DNA of 20,304 nucleotides from Neisseriaceae bacterium (GTDB lineage: Bacteria; Pseudomonadota; Gammaproteobacteria; Burkholderiales; Neisseriaceae): positions 1 to 20,304 of the forward strand of contig JASLDB010000116.1 of NCBI GenBank assembly GCA_030151665.1. The letters run 5' to 3'. Below, piece by piece: positions 9,901 to 16,328 of the stretch (positions are counted from its first letter, which is position 1; each line of letters starts with the position of its first letter). Under the pieces are notes generated by a model, which was given only the letters and a program-made list of their open reading frames with translations, ran no database searches and was not told the DNA's origin. The position numbers and the translations under genes are program-made.

Positions 9901-10828
9901 TTTACTGGCTTTGCAAAACAACCTGGGTCAAGCTGCTGCAGTGACATTTCGTGATAACAGCCAAGATTTTGAACGCCATCATATTATCCAATGGGACATC
10001 GGCACACTGCCTGAAAAAATTGACTTCGCACGAGGCAAGCAACAGCTCACTGGTTTTTTGGCTTTGCAACAAGAAAAAGACCAAAGCATTAGCTTGAGCA
10101 TGTTTGATACCCAAAGTGCTGCTGAACAATCACATCGCCAAGGGCTAATTGCTTTAATGGCATTGCAACTCAAAGAACATGTCCGCGATTTAAACAAGGG
10201 TTTACCCGACTTTAATCAAATTGCCATGACCATGCGTGAAATTGGCGTGGATGCACTAAAAGCAGATATTACCCAAGCAGTTTGTGATCGCGCTTTTATT
10301 GGTGATGATGAATTACCCCGCTCAGAAAAAGACTTCAAAGAGCAAATCAAACGCGCTAGAAGTCGTTTGCCTGCGGTTAAACAAGCCTTAAATGCTTACT
10401 TATTGGATACATCAACCACCTTGGCTTTGGTCAAACAAAAGATGCAACGCCACCCTTTACAAACCACATTGCAAAATCAATTGAATACCTTGTTATCTCA
10501 TGGATTTGTCAGTAGAACACCATGGACACAATGGCCGCACATGACACGCTATCTCAAAGCCATGATTTTGCGTATTGAAAAATACAGTAGCAACCCGCAA
10601 CGTGACAAAGATCGTGAACATGATATACAAATGCTCTTGAATCAATGGCAAGAAAAAATGAACCAACAAATTAAGCAACAATTGCCGATTGATCAACACT
10701 TAGCCTGTTTTTTCTGGCATATTCAAGAATTGCGTGTTTCTTTATTTGCTCAAGAACTGAAAACACCTTACCCAGTATCGCTCAAGCGACTGGATAAAAT
10801 ATGGCAGGATCTAACCAAAATTCATTAG
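6950..10828 (+). CDS. hrpA: ATP-dependent RNA helicase HrpA (DEAH box)
   Basis: HrpA is a large cytoplasmic DEAH-box RNA helicase, implicated in enteric bacteria in mRNA processing and rescue of stalled ribosomes. At 1292 residues it is full length for the family (E. coli about 1300). Motif I is GETGSGKT at residues 83-90, motif II is DEAH at 180-183, and motif III is SAT at 212-214. The C-terminal RecA lobe has STNVAETSLTVPG and the motif VI region QRAGRCGR. After it come the HA2/winged-helix and OB-fold regions and a long C-terminal extension (about 700-1290) corresponding to the DUF3418 region specific to bacterial HrpA. The ATG lacks a clear Shine-Dalgarno sequence (TTTAAAAACAA precedes it), but the N-terminal length matches the family. 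It is a single-gene unit between two terminators. Confidence 0.96.
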   Translation: MATPDLKYTLAKDRHYLRQAFKNPSRFGGENKVAEKLAKSQALYQQRQHDLPKPEFDNSLPVHEKMVDIKAAIQQHQVVIVCGETGSGKTTQLPKICLELGRGVAGLIGHTQPRRLAARSVASRIADELKSPLGSIVGYKVRFQDQSSSKSYIKLMTDGILLAETQNDRYLNAYDTIIIDEAHERSLNIDFLLGFLKQLLPKRPDLKVIITSATIDAKRFSEHFNQAPVIEVSGRTFPVTIHYRPLNTKDEDDAEIEINEAIVDAVDELCRVGDGDILVFLPGERDIREAADALRKSQNAHYYDVLPLFARLSNQDQQKIFSPSGNTRRIVLSTNVAETSLTVPGIRYVIDSGLARVKRYSARAKVEQLHIEKISQAAAKQRAGRCGRVAAGVCIRLYSDADFLSRPEFTDPEILRSNLAAVILRMASLGLGNVAQFPFLEAPAERYINDGFLALQELGAVTNANQLTALGKKMATLPIDPKISRMLLAAEKHLCVNEMLILVSALSIQDPRERPFEAREAADRAHQQFTDKQSDFVAYLNLWARYQKAREQLPSQKARIKWCKEHFLSHLRIREWRELHQQLSQLASEMGLKSNTTEATFEQIHRALLTGLVSNTGMKSPEGHDYQGARGIHFHLFPASGLFKAKPKWVMAESLTETSKLYAKDVAQIDPVWIEKEAPHLVKYHYFEPHWSQKRGEVLASERVTLYGLTIIPRRLISYGKIDPQISRELFIRGALVAGEHDIQAPFIKHNNRLIKDIVSLEHKSRKQDVLVDDEAVFAFYQTHIPEQFEHKGKTQAIVDIASFEIWRKHIEITEPKRLFMQRDDLMQHAADNVTEAQFPEFWHTDDGKFKLSYRFEPRHILDGITLTIPLTVLNRLNAAKLEWLVPGFIREKLTLYIKALPKSLRRICVPIPDFLTSFLSQKLDYNASILPQLAKYIGKYAGNMRLLDDIDMDDWQNCILPEHCYMNIRIIDDGGRELGMGRDLLALQNNLGQAAAVTFRDNSQDFERHHIIQWDIGTLPEKIDFARGKQQLTGFLALQQEKDQSISLSMFDTQSAAEQSHRQGLIALMALQLKEHVRDLNKGLPDFNQIAMTMREIGVDALKADITQAVCDRAFIGDDELPRSEKDFKEQIKRARSRLPAVKQALNAYLLDTSTTLALVKQKMQRHPLQTTLQNQLNTLLSHGFVSRTPWTQWPHMTRYLKAMILRIEKYSSNPQRDKDREHDIQMLLNQWQEKMNQQIKQQLPIDQHLACFFWHIQELRVSLFAQELKTPYPVSLKRLDKIWQDLTKIH

Positions 10829-10831
10829 TCA

Positions 10832-10863
10832 AAAAAACACCGCAAATTCATGCGGTGTTTTTT
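10832..10863. terminator. Bidirectional terminator between hrpA and the EamA gene
   Basis: The stem ACACCGCA (10837-10844) / TGCGGTGT (10851-10858), loop AATTCA, is flanked by an A-tract on the left and a T-tract on the right. It can therefore end transcription from both strands. It lies just after the hrpA stop and 3 nt beyond the stop of the convergent transporter gene. Confidence 0.92.
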
Positions 10864-10866
10864 AAT

Positions 10867-11757
10867 TTAAGCTTGGATTTGAGCCTTGGCTTGAAATATT
10901 GATGCCATACTGGCAATCAGTACAGATAATACAATAATTGAAGCACCGACCATGGTTTGGGTATTCAATATCTCACCCAATAAAATCATGGCAAATAGCA
11001 TGGTAAATATGGGCTCTAGATTAAAAATAATTGCAGCTGTCACTGGCGATGTTTGTCCTTGATAGCTAGCATGCAACCATGCTGTCATGGCAGTTCCAAA
11101 TACAGCCACCAATATCAAGCCCAGTAAAACGTCTTGATTCAACACAATGGGCCACTGAGCCTGCTCCAAAGCCAGACAAGCAATACTGGATAACACAGCC
11201 ATCATCAATATCTCAAAAAAGGCTAAACCCAAACCTTTCTCAGGATGACCTACACGGTCAATGCTTAAGATCAAAATCGAACCAAAAATTGAGCCCAAAA
11301 TCACCAAAGCATCACCTGTATTCAACTTAAACTCATGCAAATCAACAATCAAACCCATGCCAATCAAAGCCAATACAATGGATAAGCCTGTTACCCATGA
11401 TATATTTTTCTTGAACAGTATTTTATTAAAGATAGGAACCCAAATCACCGCCAAAGATGATAGAAAACCAGTCTTAGCCGCAGTGGTTTTGGTTAAACCA
11501 AACATGAACAAACTAAACGTGGTAAATAACACAACCCCTAGAAATATCCCTTGTTTGACTGTTAACCATTGAATAGGCTGTTTTCGATGGCTTAACAAGA
11601 CTAACGGCAACAAGACCAAACTTGCCAAACCAAACCGAAAAGCCACCACAAGATAAAATGGGTAATTGTCCAAAGCCATTTTCATCACTGGGAAGCTGGT
11701 ACCCCATGCCAAGGTAATCAGTACCAGCATCAATATTGCCTTATTATTCTTAATCAT
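10867..11757 (-). CDS. EamA/DMT-family inner-membrane transporter
   Basis: This 296-residue hydrophobic protein is a drug/metabolite transporter of the EamA (RhaT/PecM) type. It has two tandem EamA repeats of about five membrane helices each (roughly 5-135 and 145-290). The N-terminal helix contains LAWGTSFPVMKMALD, and the second repeat ends with the PIFTMLFAMILLGE motif followed by a final helix (GASIIVLSVLIAS), both typical of the family. Members export amino acids, metabolites or other small solutes; the sequence does not tell which. The start ATG at 11757 begins directly before the first helix, with a weak purine stretch (GGAATGAG) about 6 nt upstream. It appears to be monocistronic, convergent with hrpA and sharing its terminator. 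Confidence 0.9.
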   Translation of the reverse strand: MIKNNKAILMLVLITLAWGTSFPVMKMALDNYPFYLVVAFRFGLASLVLLPLVLLSHRKQPIQWLTVKQGIFLGVVLFTTFSLFMFGLTKTTAAKTGFLSSLAVIWVPIFNKILFKKNISWVTGLSIVLALIGMGLIVDLHEFKLNTGDALVILGSIFGSILILSIDRVGHPEKGLGLAFFEILMMAVLSSIACLALEQAQWPIVLNQDVLLGLILVAVFGTAMTAWLHASYQGQTSPVTAAIIFNLEPIFTMLFAMILLGEILNTQTMVGASIIVLSVLIASMASIFQAKAQIQA

Positions 11758-11977
11758 TATTTACTCATTCCATTTTATAAATATTTATTTTTAATATTTT
11801 TTTTGCATTATAACCATGCTATTTCAATTATTAAAGTAGATTATCTATTATTTCAGAATAAGAAAAAATGCCAACAAAATATTTAAATGGGTAATTGATT
11901 GCTATCGTTAATTTTTTTAAGAAAACAGCATTTTGCTCAATACAATATCTTATTTATTACAATGTATTTTTAATGTT
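11758..11977. other. AT-rich spacer between the EamA and I78 lipoprotein genes
   Basis: This 220-base spacer carries no convincing ORF. On the minus strand a consensus TATAAT lies at 11812-11807, about 50 nt before the EamA start; the -35 is poor (TTTAAT 17 bp upstream), so it is only a candidate promoter. No strong terminator for the upstream lipoprotein gene is visible; the best is a 4-bp stem at 11927-11937. Read-through from the lipoprotein into the EamA gene is therefore possible. Confidence 0.45.
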
Positions 11978-12418
11978 TTAACCACAAACAGCATGTGTGA
12001 TTTGATGAGATACACCATCAACAATAATAGTCACCCTTGTTGGCTGATAATCTGCGGTGACACCCATATTGGGCGTCACACGACGAATGATTGTCGCCTG
12101 AGTCACTTGCTTAATGACATCATCACCTGGATCCACTTGATTAATCAATGTGATGGCTTTAGTGGCCAAACATTTTCTTTGATGTTCTCGATAATAAGCC
12201 CACTCCTCTACTTCCTTGCCATTACCCAATTGGCACATGCTGTACTGATTGCCATCAGTATCTGTTTTGAGAATGGATTGCCCCCCGTTCTCGTGGCAAT
12301 ATACACTGGCAGGGTTCGCCAATCCCACCAATCTACCATCATTGGGCAACCTAGCTTGTGTACAAGCGGACAACAGGCCAACAAGCATGGTAACAGGCAC
12401 TATATTTTTGTATAACAT
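11978..12418 (-). CDS. Lipoprotein with DUF333 and I78 peptidase-inhibitor domains
   Basis: The product is a 146-residue predicted lipoprotein: signal peptide with lipobox LSAC (Cys19), then two small domains. Residues about 34-78 (ANPASVYCHENGG ... MCQLGNGKEVEEWAYYR) match DUF333, a Cys-containing module often annotated as putative hemolysin. Residues about 83-146 match the peptidase inhibitor I78 family: the ending RRVTPNMGVTADYQPTRVTI ... ITHAVCG corresponds to the family pattern VRPGxxVTxDYRPDR ... RVxCG, and Cys83/Cys145 would form the usual disulfide. I78 proteins inhibit serine proteases such as elastase in the characterised cases. The ATG has a strong AAAGAGG site 8 nt upstream. The gene is divergent from a PepSY-type gene. 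Domain matches are recognised from memory; inhibitory activity is inferred. Confidence 0.85.
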   Translation of the reverse strand: MLYKNIVPVTMLVGLLSACTQARLPNDGRLVGLANPASVYCHENGGQSILKTDTDGNQYSMCQLGNGKEVEEWAYYREHQRKCLATKAITLINQVDPGDDVIKQVTQATIIRRVTPNMGVTADYQPTRVTIIVDGVSHQITHAVCG

Positions 12419-12448
12419 GCAAAAAACCTCTTTAATATTTAAACCAGC

Positions 12449-12488
12449 AGTATAAAAGACTCATCACCATAAAACCATGCATCATGGT
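12449..12488 (-). promoter_or_regulatory. Candidate promoter of the I78 lipoprotein, with a palindrome
   Basis: On the minus strand a TATACT -10 candidate lies at 12454-12449, about 30 nt before the start codon. The -35 position is poor but is overlapped by a perfect inverted repeat ACCATG (12474-12479) / CATGGT (12483-12488) with a 3-nt centre. A weak -35 covered by a palindrome suggests control by a dimeric regulator, but this is an inference from position alone. Confidence 0.4.
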
Positions 12489-12519
12489 ATTTTAATCCAT
12501 TTCTCAACTATTTCCCTTT

Positions 12520-12552
12520 ATTAAGATTCAGTTAAGAATACCTTGCTAAGAT
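12520..12552 (+). promoter_or_regulatory. Promoter of the PepSY gene with a PmrA/QseB-like direct repeat
   Basis: Two copies of NTTAAG (ATTAAG 12520-12525 and GTTAAG 12531-12536) are separated by 5 bp, a repeat of 11 bp or one helical turn. This is the form bound by OmpR-family response regulators of the PmrA/QseB group. The downstream copy ends 10 bp before a -10 candidate, TAAGAT (12547-12552), so the box replaces the -35, as at activator-dependent promoters. The 5' leader to the ATG at 12584 would be about 25 nt. Confidence 0.55.
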
Positions 12553-12583
12553 GATCTTATTCAATCAGACCAAGGAACTAACC

Positions 12584-12874
12584 ATGAAAAAAATCAATAT
12601 TGCTCTATTCATTTTAGGACTGGGTATGAGTACATCAGCCATGGCTATCAAGTGCCAATACTATCCTGATAACCAACGCTTATCATTGAACACCATGATT
12701 AACCAAGTTCAAAAGCAAGGCAATGAAGTTTTAAAAGCCAAAATAGATGACAACTGTTATGAAATAAAAATCAAAAAAAACAATAGCAATATCTATTATG
12801 AAAACAAATATGATATGAAAACTGGAAAACTAGTCCAACAGAAGGAGAAATACAAAAACAATCAACAACATTAA
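12584..12874 (+). CDS. Small periplasmic PepSY-type protein
   Basis: The gene encodes a 96-residue precursor with a clear Sec signal peptide (MKKINIALFILGLGMSTSAMA, likely cut after Ala21). The mature part of about 75 residues follows the pattern of small PepSY-like periplasmic proteins: an N-terminal Cys (Cys24), a helix (LSLNTMINQVQKQGNEV), then strands with DDNCYEIKI (Cys58) and the closing YDMKTGKLV (76-84). The two cysteines could pair. The C-terminus is Lys/Asn/Gln-rich. Small PepSY proteins often sit beside QseBC/PmrAB-like two-component genes and respond to them; their molecular function is not settled. I chose the start at 12584 because AAGGA (12572-12576) sits 7 nt upstream and the signal peptide begins there. 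An in-frame ATG at 12551 overlaps the predicted -10 and would add a non-signal prefix. Confidence 0.8.
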   Translation: MKKINIALFILGLGMSTSAMAIKCQYYPDNQRLSLNTMINQVQKQGNEVLKAKIDDNCYEIKIKKNNSNIYYENKYDMKTGKLVQQKEKYKNNQQH

Positions 12875-12878
12875 ATAA

Positions 12879-12902
12879 TTGGCCAATGCCGACCACTGGC
12901 CA
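12879..12902 (+). repeat. Hairpin directly after the PepSY gene
   Basis: A perfect 7-bp inverted repeat TTGGCCA (12879-12885) / TGGCCAA (12896-12902) with a 10-nt loop lies 4 nt after the stop codon. It has no T-tract, and the real terminator follows 18 nt later. Confidence 0.5.
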
Positions 12903-12920
12903 ACATATCTTCCATGTTCA

Positions 12921-12946
12921 AAAAAAGCTGCCTTGGCAGCTTTTTT
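12921..12946. terminator. Bidirectional terminator between the PepSY gene and panB
   Basis: The repeat AAAAAAGCTGCC (12921-12932) / GGCAGCTTTTTT (12935-12946) is perfect over 12 bp, with a GC core and A/T tracts on both sides. It can terminate the PepSY transcript on the plus strand and the panB operon on the minus strand; panB stops at 12971. Confidence 0.93.
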
Positions 12947-12970
12947 CACAAGAAGAATCATTACACTTAC

Positions 12971-13765
12971 TTAAACCGTAAAACAATGCTCCAGCGCAGG
13001 GAATGTTTTTGCTTTCACTTCATCAACATAAGCAGACACAGCTGCTTGTATTGATGGCTGTCCTTGCATGAAATTTTTAACAAATTTCGCTGTTTTGCCT
13101 GGAAAAATACCCAACATATCCTGCATCACCAAAACCTGGCCATCACAATCAGCGCCTGCACCAATGCCAATTGTTGGACAAGCAACACTTTGTGTCACTT
13201 CTTTAGCCAAGGTCGCTGGTACACACTCCATTAACACCAAACTAGCACCTGCTGCATCATGTGCTTTGGCATCACTTAACAAAGCGCGCGCTGCTGTTTC
13301 ACTTTTGCCTTGCACTTTGTAACCACCAAATGCATTCACCGATTGTGGCGTCAAACCAATGTGCGCACAAACGGGAATACCACGCATCTGTAAAAACTCA
13401 GTGGTTTCAGCCATCCAAACACCACCTTCTAACTTCACCATGTGTGCACCAGCTGCCATGAGTTTGGCTGCACTGGCAAAAGCCTGTTCCTTGCTTTGTT
13501 GATAAGCACCAAATGGTAAATCAGTTACAATGAGTGCATTTTTTACACCACGGGCAACAGCTTGGGTATGGTAGAGCATATCCTCGAGTGATACAGGCAA
13601 AGTTGAATGATGTCCTTGTATGGTCATGCCCAATGAGTCACCAACCAAAAGGGTTTCAACACCAGCATGATCCATTAAACTGGCAAAACTGGCATCATAA
13701 CAAGTTAGCATAGTGATTTTTTCACCAGCCGCTTTAAGTTTATTCAATGAGCTTACAGTAATCAA
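12971..13765 (-). CDS. panB: 3-methyl-2-oxobutanoate hydroxymethyltransferase (PanB)
   Basis: PanB transfers a hydroxymethyl group from 5,10-methylene-tetrahydrofolate to alpha-ketoisovalerate, giving ketopantoate, the first committed step to pantothenate and CoA. The 264-residue protein covers the whole family: VGDSLGM (metal ligand Asp43), STLPVSLEDM, DLPFGAYQ, GAHMVKLEGG, HIGLTPQS, FGGYKVQGKS and the catalytic region LVLMECVPA. It is very similar to the neisserial protein as I recall it. The start is a TTG (13765-13763): a GAGGA site lies 6 nt upstream and the N-terminus MITVSSLNKLKAAGEKI matches neisserial PanB, whereas the first ATG (Met19) would remove conserved residues. It lies 33 nt after the kinase gene, so it is probably the last gene of the pcnB operon, ended by the terminator at 12921-12946. 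panC does not follow it here. Confidence 0.96.
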   Translation of the reverse strand: MITVSSLNKLKAAGEKITMLTCYDASFASLMDHAGVETLLVGDSLGMTIQGHHSTLPVSLEDMLYHTQAVARGVKNALIVTDLPFGAYQQSKEQAFASAAKLMAAGAHMVKLEGGVWMAETTEFLQMRGIPVCAHIGLTPQSVNAFGGYKVQGKSETAARALLSDAKAHDAAGASLVLMECVPATLAKEVTQSVACPTIGIGAGADCDGQVLVMQDMLGIFPGKTAKFVKNFMQGQPSIQAAVSAYVDEVKAKTFPALEHCFTV

Positions 13766-13798
13766 TTTTTATCCTCTATTATTGCGTGTGTTTTATCT

Positions 13799-14434
13799 TT
13801 ATTCTGTCGCTAAATTTAAATAATGGCGCGAACCTTGTCGATTATTCATGGCATGTAATAACAAGGTAAAATGTTCATCATTGCCAACAAAATCCAATTC
13901 ATCAGCATTTGCAATCAATAAAGGTGCGTGCTGATACAAATGAAAAAATCGATGGTATTCATCATGAACTTGTTGTAAATAGCCGGTTGGAAACACTTTA
14001 ACCATATCAACATCGCGTGATTGCAAACGTTTATTCAGAAAATCATCAGAACTTTGCAAATAAATCACCAAATCAGGAACAGGGTATTCAGGCAATACTT
14101 TACGTTTTACCTGCCAATACAGTGTTTCTTCTTTTTCTTCCAAAATAATGGGGGCAAAAATTTGATCTTTTTCCAATAAAAAATCACTGACAATATTCAA
14201 CTGATTTTCATCTTCCATGATAATTTCTCGGGCGGCTTCCGCACGACTCATGAGAAAAGCCAATTGTGTCGCCAAACCATGGTTACTGGCATTTAAATAA
14301 AAAGGCATGAGAAACGGGTTATTTTCTGGTGTTTCACTCATTAATTCATAACCCAAAGCAGTGGCTAATTTTCGGCTCAAGGCTGATTTACCACTGCCAA
14401 TCGACCCTTCAATCACAATATATCGATAGTTCAT
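13799..14434 (-). CDS. Deoxynucleoside kinase family protein
   Basis: This 211-residue cytoplasmic kinase belongs to the deoxynucleoside kinase family (deoxyadenosine/deoxyguanosine/deoxycytidine kinase-like), which phosphorylates deoxynucleosides for dNTP salvage. The P-loop is IEGSIGSGKS, with Lys16 and Ser17. Further family features are FLMSRAEAAREI, the DFLLEKDQIFA segment near the active site, PDLVIYLQSS, and the arginine-containing lid KRLQSRDVDM. Substrate preference cannot be told from sequence. Its ATG overlaps the folK stop in an ATGA arrangement (14434-14431), so translation is coupled to folK. This pairing with folK and pcnB occurs in related bacteria, though no shared pathway links it to folate. 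Confidence 0.88.
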   Translation of the reverse strand: MNYRYIVIEGSIGSGKSALSRKLATALGYELMSETPENNPFLMPFYLNASNHGLATQLAFLMSRAEAAREIIMEDENQLNIVSDFLLEKDQIFAPIILEEKEETLYWQVKRKVLPEYPVPDLVIYLQSSDDFLNKRLQSRDVDMVKVFPTGYLQQVHDEYHRFFHLYQHAPLLIANADELDFVGNDEHFTLLLHAMNNRQGSRHYLNLATE

Positions 14435-14922
14435 CTGTCGCCCAATCTTTCTACACCTTGTTCTTGCAATACTTGAGCCAAGTCCATGGCTTTGCCATGT
14501 AGCCCTAAGTGATAATCAGGTGCTATTTGGGCCAATGGCACCATCACAAAACCACGCTGGTGAGCACGAGGATGCGGTAAAATTAAATGGGTACTCTCAT
14601 GTACTTCATGATTATAGTCAATGATATCCAAATCCAAAGTTCTGGGGGCATTTTGAAATGTGCGCACACGACCAAAATCATTTTCAATACTTTGTAACGC
14701 CAATAACAAATCTTCTGCCGACAATGTCGTATTCGCCTGCAATACCGCATTCACAAAATCATCTTGTTCAAGATAACCGATGGGTCGGGTTCGATAAAAG
14801 GAAGATACTTGCAATACATTAACATTGGTTAATGCCGATATCTTCACAATGGCATTCTCCAATTGCTTTACAGGTTGGTCCAAATTACTGCCCAAGGCAA
14901 TGATTACCATTTTTTTGGTCAT
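14431..14922 (-). CDS. folK: 2-amino-4-hydroxy-6-hydroxymethyldihydropteridine pyrophosphokinase (FolK)
   Basis: FolK transfers pyrophosphate from ATP to 6-hydroxymethyl-7,8-dihydropterin, the step before dihydropteroate synthase in folate synthesis. The 163-residue length is normal. Visible family features are ALGSNL near the N-terminus, SSFYRTRPIGYLEQDDFVNAV (pterin-binding region) and the signature PRTLDLDIIDY, whose Asp97 and Asp99 bind the two magnesium ions. It ends with LPHPRAHQRGFVMVPLAQIAP, also diagnostic. Its ATG overlaps the pcnB stop (ATGA, 14922-14919), and its own stop overlaps the start of the kinase gene, so three consecutive genes are translationally coupled. Confidence 0.97.
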   Translation of the reverse strand: MTKKMVIIALGSNLDQPVKQLENAIVKISALTNVNVLQVSSFYRTRPIGYLEQDDFVNAVLQANTTLSAEDLLLALQSIENDFGRVRTFQNAPRTLDLDIIDYNHEVHESTHLILPHPRAHQRGFVMVPLAQIAPDYHLGLHGKAMDLAQVLQEQGVERLGDR

Positions 14923-16328
14923 TGTGATTCCTGATTTCGATTATTAGGCTGACGTCGACGTGGACCTCTACGACGGCGATGTTGATTGGGCTGTCTCTCT
15001 TCCATCACCACTTGCACTTCATTTTGCAACTGCCGCTTGGCTTGGGTACGTTGTTGCGTCTTGTTTTGACTATTTTGGTCTTGCACCATATTTTCTTGGG
15101 TGATACTGTCAACTCGTTGAAATTCAGTCCACCACTGTGCTAATTCTTCATCAACTTCGCCCACTTGTGCACGCAAGATTAAAAAATCATAAGCTGCACG
15201 AAAACGGGGTTGTGCCAAAGTTTTGTATGCCCTCGCTCCGCGTCGGTAGTCAAACTGAACTTGCATTTGCCAAATCTCACGCATGATTGCACTAATTTTA
15301 TGCGGAACGCCCCATTTAGACTCCATCATGTCTTTGGTGTTGGCAATGGCCAAATTCAATGCGTGAGCATCTTTACATGACTGTCCCAAATAATGTTGCC
15401 AAGCTTGGTAAACGCCTGGCCACAGTGTTGCCGCCAAAATAAAGCCTACTGATACATTTTTATGTGCTCGAATTCGATCATCTGTATTGGCCAATGCTTG
15501 GCGGACAAAAGGATGCTCAATACCTTGCTCAAACAACATGCCCAAATAAGGATGAACCTCTCGACCCAAACCCAATGATTGAAATTGTTGCAATGCTTGG
15601 TGGGCATAACCGCACAATAATACTTTCAATACTTCATCAAAAAGCCTTGCACTGGGTTCATTTTGTAAATTATGTGCCAAATCTTTAATGGGTTTACGAG
15701 TATTTTCCTCAATTTCAAAACCCAATTTTGCAGACAAACGAACAGCCCTCATAATTCGAACGGGGTCTTCTTGGTAACGCAATTCTGGATCCCCAATCAT
15801 TACCAAATGTCTTGCTGCAATATCGGCAATACCACCATGTTGATCAATAATTAATTGTGCAAATGGATCATAATACAAAGCATTGCAAGTAAAATCACGA
15901 CGCAATGCATCGGTTTCTTGCGTACCATACTCATTGTCTTTCATGATTCGGCCATCTGCATTTTGATGGGCTTGTCCACCCCTAAATGTGGTAACTTCAA
16001 TCGTTTCTGGCCCTACCATCACATGCACAATGCGAAAACGGCGCCCAATAATCCGACTGCGACGAAATAGTTTTCTGACCTCTTCTGGCGAGGCATTCGT
16101 TGCAATATCAAAGTCTTTGGGTTCCATTCCCAATAACAAATCACGTACTGCTCCACCAACAATATAGGCTTCAAAGCCATCTTGCTGTAATCGCTTGACC
16201 ACTTTCTCTGCAGCAAAATTAACTTGTGACAAGCTCAAACCCAATGCTTTAGCATCGTGTTGAATAATCTGGGCTGCCGGCTGGTGATGCCGTGTAGAAA
16301 AAACTTTATTGAACCATTTTTTAAGCAT
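14919..16328 (-). CDS. pcnB: Poly(A) polymerase I (PcnB)
   Basis: PcnB adds poly(A) tails to RNA 3' ends, marking them for degradation. The 469-residue protein has the class II nucleotidyltransferase head: VGGAVRDLLLGMEPKDFDIATNA (GG at 58-59, catalytic Asp72 and Asp74), then the RRSRIIGRRFRIVHV segment that separates poly(A) polymerases from CCA-adding enzymes, and RRDFTCNALYYDP. The C-terminal tail (about 420-469) is rich in Gln, Arg and Asn and ends in RRRRGPRRRQPNNRN, an RNA-binding type of basic tail. The ATG at 16328 is the only early Met but has no Shine-Dalgarno sequence in the preceding 15 nt. It is the first gene of the pcnB-folK-kinase-panB unit. PcnB is preferred over Cca because of the RIIGRRFR motif and the basic tail. 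Confidence 0.94.
   Translation of the reverse strand: MLKKWFNKVFSTRHHQPAAQIIQHDAKALGLSLSQVNFAAEKVVKRLQQDGFEAYIVGGAVRDLLLGMEPKDFDIATNASPEEVRKLFRRSRIIGRRFRIVHVMVGPETIEVTTFRGGQAHQNADGRIMKDNEYGTQETDALRRDFTCNALYYDPFAQLIIDQHGGIADIAARHLVMIGDPELRYQEDPVRIMRAVRLSAKLGFEIEENTRKPIKDLAHNLQNEPSARLFDEVLKVLLCGYAHQALQQFQSLGLGREVHPYLGMLFEQGIEHPFVRQALANTDDRIRAHKNVSVGFILAATLWPGVYQAWQHYLGQSCKDAHALNLAIANTKDMMESKWGVPHKISAIMREIWQMQVQFDYRRGARAYKTLAQPRFRAAYDFLILRAQVGEVDEELAQWWTEFQRVDSITQENMVQDQNSQNKTQQRTQAKRQLQNEVQVVMEERQPNQHRRRRGPRRRQPNNRNQESQ

Noticed and set aside
11933..12415. 160-codon plus-strand ORF opposite the I78 lipoprotein
   Set aside because: The minus-strand frame has a strong ribosome binding site, a lipobox and two recognisable domains. 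The plus-strand product has none of these and no ribosome binding site.
12551..12583. Upstream in-frame ATG for the PepSY gene
   Set aside because: It overlaps the predicted -10 element and would put a non-signal prefix before a perfect signal peptide; the ATG at 12584 has its own AAGGA.
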